NCBI RefSeq assembly: GCF_900217905.1
Contig: NZ_OBMO01000012.1
Coordinates: 108,519 to 172,518, forward strand
Origin: Alloalcanivorax xenomutans
GTDB lineage: Bacteria; Pseudomonadota; Gammaproteobacteria; Pseudomonadales; Alcanivoracaceae
DNA length: 64,000 bases
Reading direction: 5' to 3'
Position 1 is the first letter of the stretch, and each line of letters begins with the position of its first letter. A model generated the notes under the pieces. It had not been told where the DNA came from and searched no databases. It saw only the letters and a list, made by a program, of their open reading frames with translations. Positions 62,670 through 64,000 of this stretch are shown here, one piece after another. A program made the position numbers and the translations under genes.

Positions 62670-62690
62670 TTTTCCCCTTCTCCTGCTTAC

Positions 62691-62790
62691 GCTATGAAGC
62701 CCCTGTAGGTGCTTGATCCACTCGCAGCAAACCAGCTTCCCACGGATCGTGCTACGAAGCCGCTGCGGGAGCTGCCTTGGCGGCGAATAC
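62691..62790. repeat. REP pair (diverged)
   Basis: Two REP-like arms: 62691-62720, with CCTGTAGGTGC, and 62728-62790, with CAGCTTCCCACGGATCGTGC and GCTGCGGGAGCTGCC. Confidence 0.65.
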
Positions 62791-63304
62791 AGCGCGAATT
62801 CATCTCTCCAGAATCAATCGCCCCCGCCATCGCCCCACAATTCGTGCACATCCGTTTACTTTTTGGTTATAAACCTCTTCCTTACAAATACATCCTTGCA
62901 TTTCCTTAAAAGAAAAACGGCCCAATAAGAATATTGATGGCCAACTTTCCTGTCCCCTTTTTTTGTACCTCCGGTGCAGATTGGTAGCACTGTCTTTTTC
63001 TCAATCAAAAATTGCTTTTGCAAACGTCCCAAGCACCTTCTCTTTCCCCTTTAAAAATCACTGTAAATTGTGCTCTTAGCTTTTAAATGGCGCAGAAGAT
63101 AAAGGTCAAATCCTTGATTTTTAAAGGATTATTTTTTCCCTTCGAGTCCCTGTTTGAAACTTTAGTGCCAACTTGTTACGTGCCCCCATTCTTATGGGGT
63201 ACTCTCCATTGAACCGGAGAAGCCGCCCGGGGATGGGCAAGCGCCGGCCTCTCGAAAAATAAAACATCACTACGATAAGAAGATAATCAGGAGGATTGTC
63301 AGCA
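62791..63304. other. AT-rich gap upstream of the FadL-like gene
   Basis: About 500 bases, clearly more AT-rich than the rest of the window, with no supported gene. It includes an AATCCTT/AAGGATT hairpin followed by T6 (63109-63136) and a good ribosome-binding site (AGGAGG) at the end. Promoters are likely but not clear. Confidence 0.4.
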
Positions 63305-64000
63305 ATGACACTAAGCCCCGTATTGAACCGTGGCCTCGGTGCCGCGGCGCTGTTGCTTGCCCCGGCGATCGCTTGCGCGAACATGGGTAACCTGGGCACC
63401 ACCTACGGCGTCATGCCCAGCGATGTCGCCACCGTCCAGGCCCTCTCCATGTTCAACACCCAGGTCTCCACCGCCTACTACAACCCGGCCTTCCTCGCCC
63501 GCGACACCCGTGGCGAAATGACCGCCGGACTCATGCACGCCGACCCCAACCTCAAGGCCGACAGCCAGAACCACGGCAAATACAAGGTCCAGGACGATCC
63601 CGCACAGCAAATCCTCCTCGGCCTGCGCACCGACCTCTCCGACATCGCCGAACTCGGCCAGCCCCTGGTCCTCGGCCTGCTGCTCGGCTCCGAAAAATAC
63701 TCCCAGGAACTGATGGCCTTCACTTCCCAGACCGCCCCCTATGGCCAGTACTTCAGCCATGGCCGCGAGCCCCTGTTCCTCTCCCTGGGCATCGGCACCA
63801 ACATCTGGCGCGGTCTCGCCATCGGTTTCGCCACCCGCGTCACCCTCCACTCCGACGCCAAGCTGGTCGCCCACACCGACCTCTCCGGCAACACCCAGTA
63901 CGAGGCCCTCGACGTCACCGCCAAGCCGGTACTGCGGCCCATCCTCAGCATGAGCCTCGACTGGAAGGAGACCTTCTGCCCCGACGCCGACTGCTGGTAC
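63305..64000 (+). CDS. Putative FadL-like outer-membrane protein, N-terminal part
   Basis: The first 232 residues of a gene cut by the window end. A signal peptide ends near residue 25 (APAIACANM). Then come LGTTYGVMPSDVATVQALSM and VSTAYYNPAFLARDTRG, which resemble the N-terminal plug of FadL/AupA-type hydrophobic-compound channels, where an NPA motif is characteristic. AGGAGG lies ten bases before the ATG. Third positions are strongly C-biased, unlike the AT-rich leader. In oil-degrading bacteria such proteins import alkanes or fatty acids; the substrate is inference. Confidence 0.65.
   Translation, partial: MTLSPVLNRGLGAAALLLAPAIACANMGNLGTTYGVMPSDVATVQALSMFNTQVSTAYYNPAFLARDTRGEMTAGLMHADPNLKADSQNHGKYKVQDDPAQQILLGLRTDLSDIAELGQPLVLGLLLGSEKYSQELMAFTSQTAPYGQYFSHGREPLFLSLGIGTNIWRGLAIGFATRVTLHSDAKLVAHTDLSGNTQYEALDVTAKPVLRPILSMSLDWKETFCPDADCWY

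Overview
The window is 64 kb of high-GC chromosome from a free-living, probably marine gammaproteobacterium. The gene set (transaldolase, long LeuA, MlaA, HrpA, many acyl-CoA enzymes, a FadL-like outer-membrane protein) and Pseudomonas-like REP elements suggest an Alcanivorax/Alloalcanivorax-type hydrocarbon degrader. That placement is inference. There is no phage, insertion sequence, CRISPR array or rRNA.

Left part (1-13 kb) is mostly housekeeping: the 3' end of dnaE2, a tRNA-Ala/tRNA-Glu operon, gltX, a DUF4399 protein, a SulP transporter coupled to a universal stress protein, dusA, tal with a TerB-like gene, and mlaA. It closes with a three-gene operon (10.5-12.5 kb) for a copper-binding modified peptide of the HvfA/bufferin class: precursor with six EGxCG motifs, DUF692 multi-iron enzyme and DUF2063 partner.

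12.7-28.3 kb is a catabolic block. Two SDRs, an ACAD10/11-type acyl-CoA dehydrogenase, an enoyl-CoA hydratase and an acyl-CoA ligase run left; an ACAD10/11-type (aminoglycoside phosphotransferase fold) kinase and a TAXI-TRAP transporter run right. Three copies of a CTGAC-N4-GTCAG palindrome lie in the two promoter regions, and a TetR gene sits just downstream. The layout fits uptake and degradation of a hydroxylated or keto acid through a phosphorylated hydroxyacyl-CoA. An aldehyde dehydrogenase, a zinc alcohol dehydrogenase and a KAS III-like enzyme follow.

28.5-46.6 kb holds hrpA, an M61 peptidase, an alpha/beta hydrolase, an MltF-type transglycosylase with two solute-binding domains, a thrombospondin-3-repeat lipoprotein beside an OmpA protein, a ceramidase-fold protein lacking the usual serine, msrA-msrB, an MFS-thioesterase pair and tRNA-Thr with a duplicated 3' end. 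46.6-50.4 kb is less conserved: an unrecognised gene, then divergent DUF418/TetR genes with two tandem operators.

50.5-57.8 kb is the most striking locus. A near-consensus Zur box separates a DksA paralogue that has lost three of four zinc cysteines from a tightly coupled operon: TonB-dependent receptor, exported membrane-anchored CobN/HmuS-like chelatase, ExbB/MotA-like channel and DUF2149 protein. It looks like a zinc-starvation system that takes in a metal complex and removes the metal in the periplasm using proton motive force.

The right end has a DUF6694 lipoprotein, a secreted endonuclease I, a GntR-leuA operon behind a perfect 31-bp palindrome, a possible small RNA, and the start of a FadL-like gene. 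REP palindromes recur between genes, and AGTGAAY-type heptamer repeats begin exactly at three stop codons.
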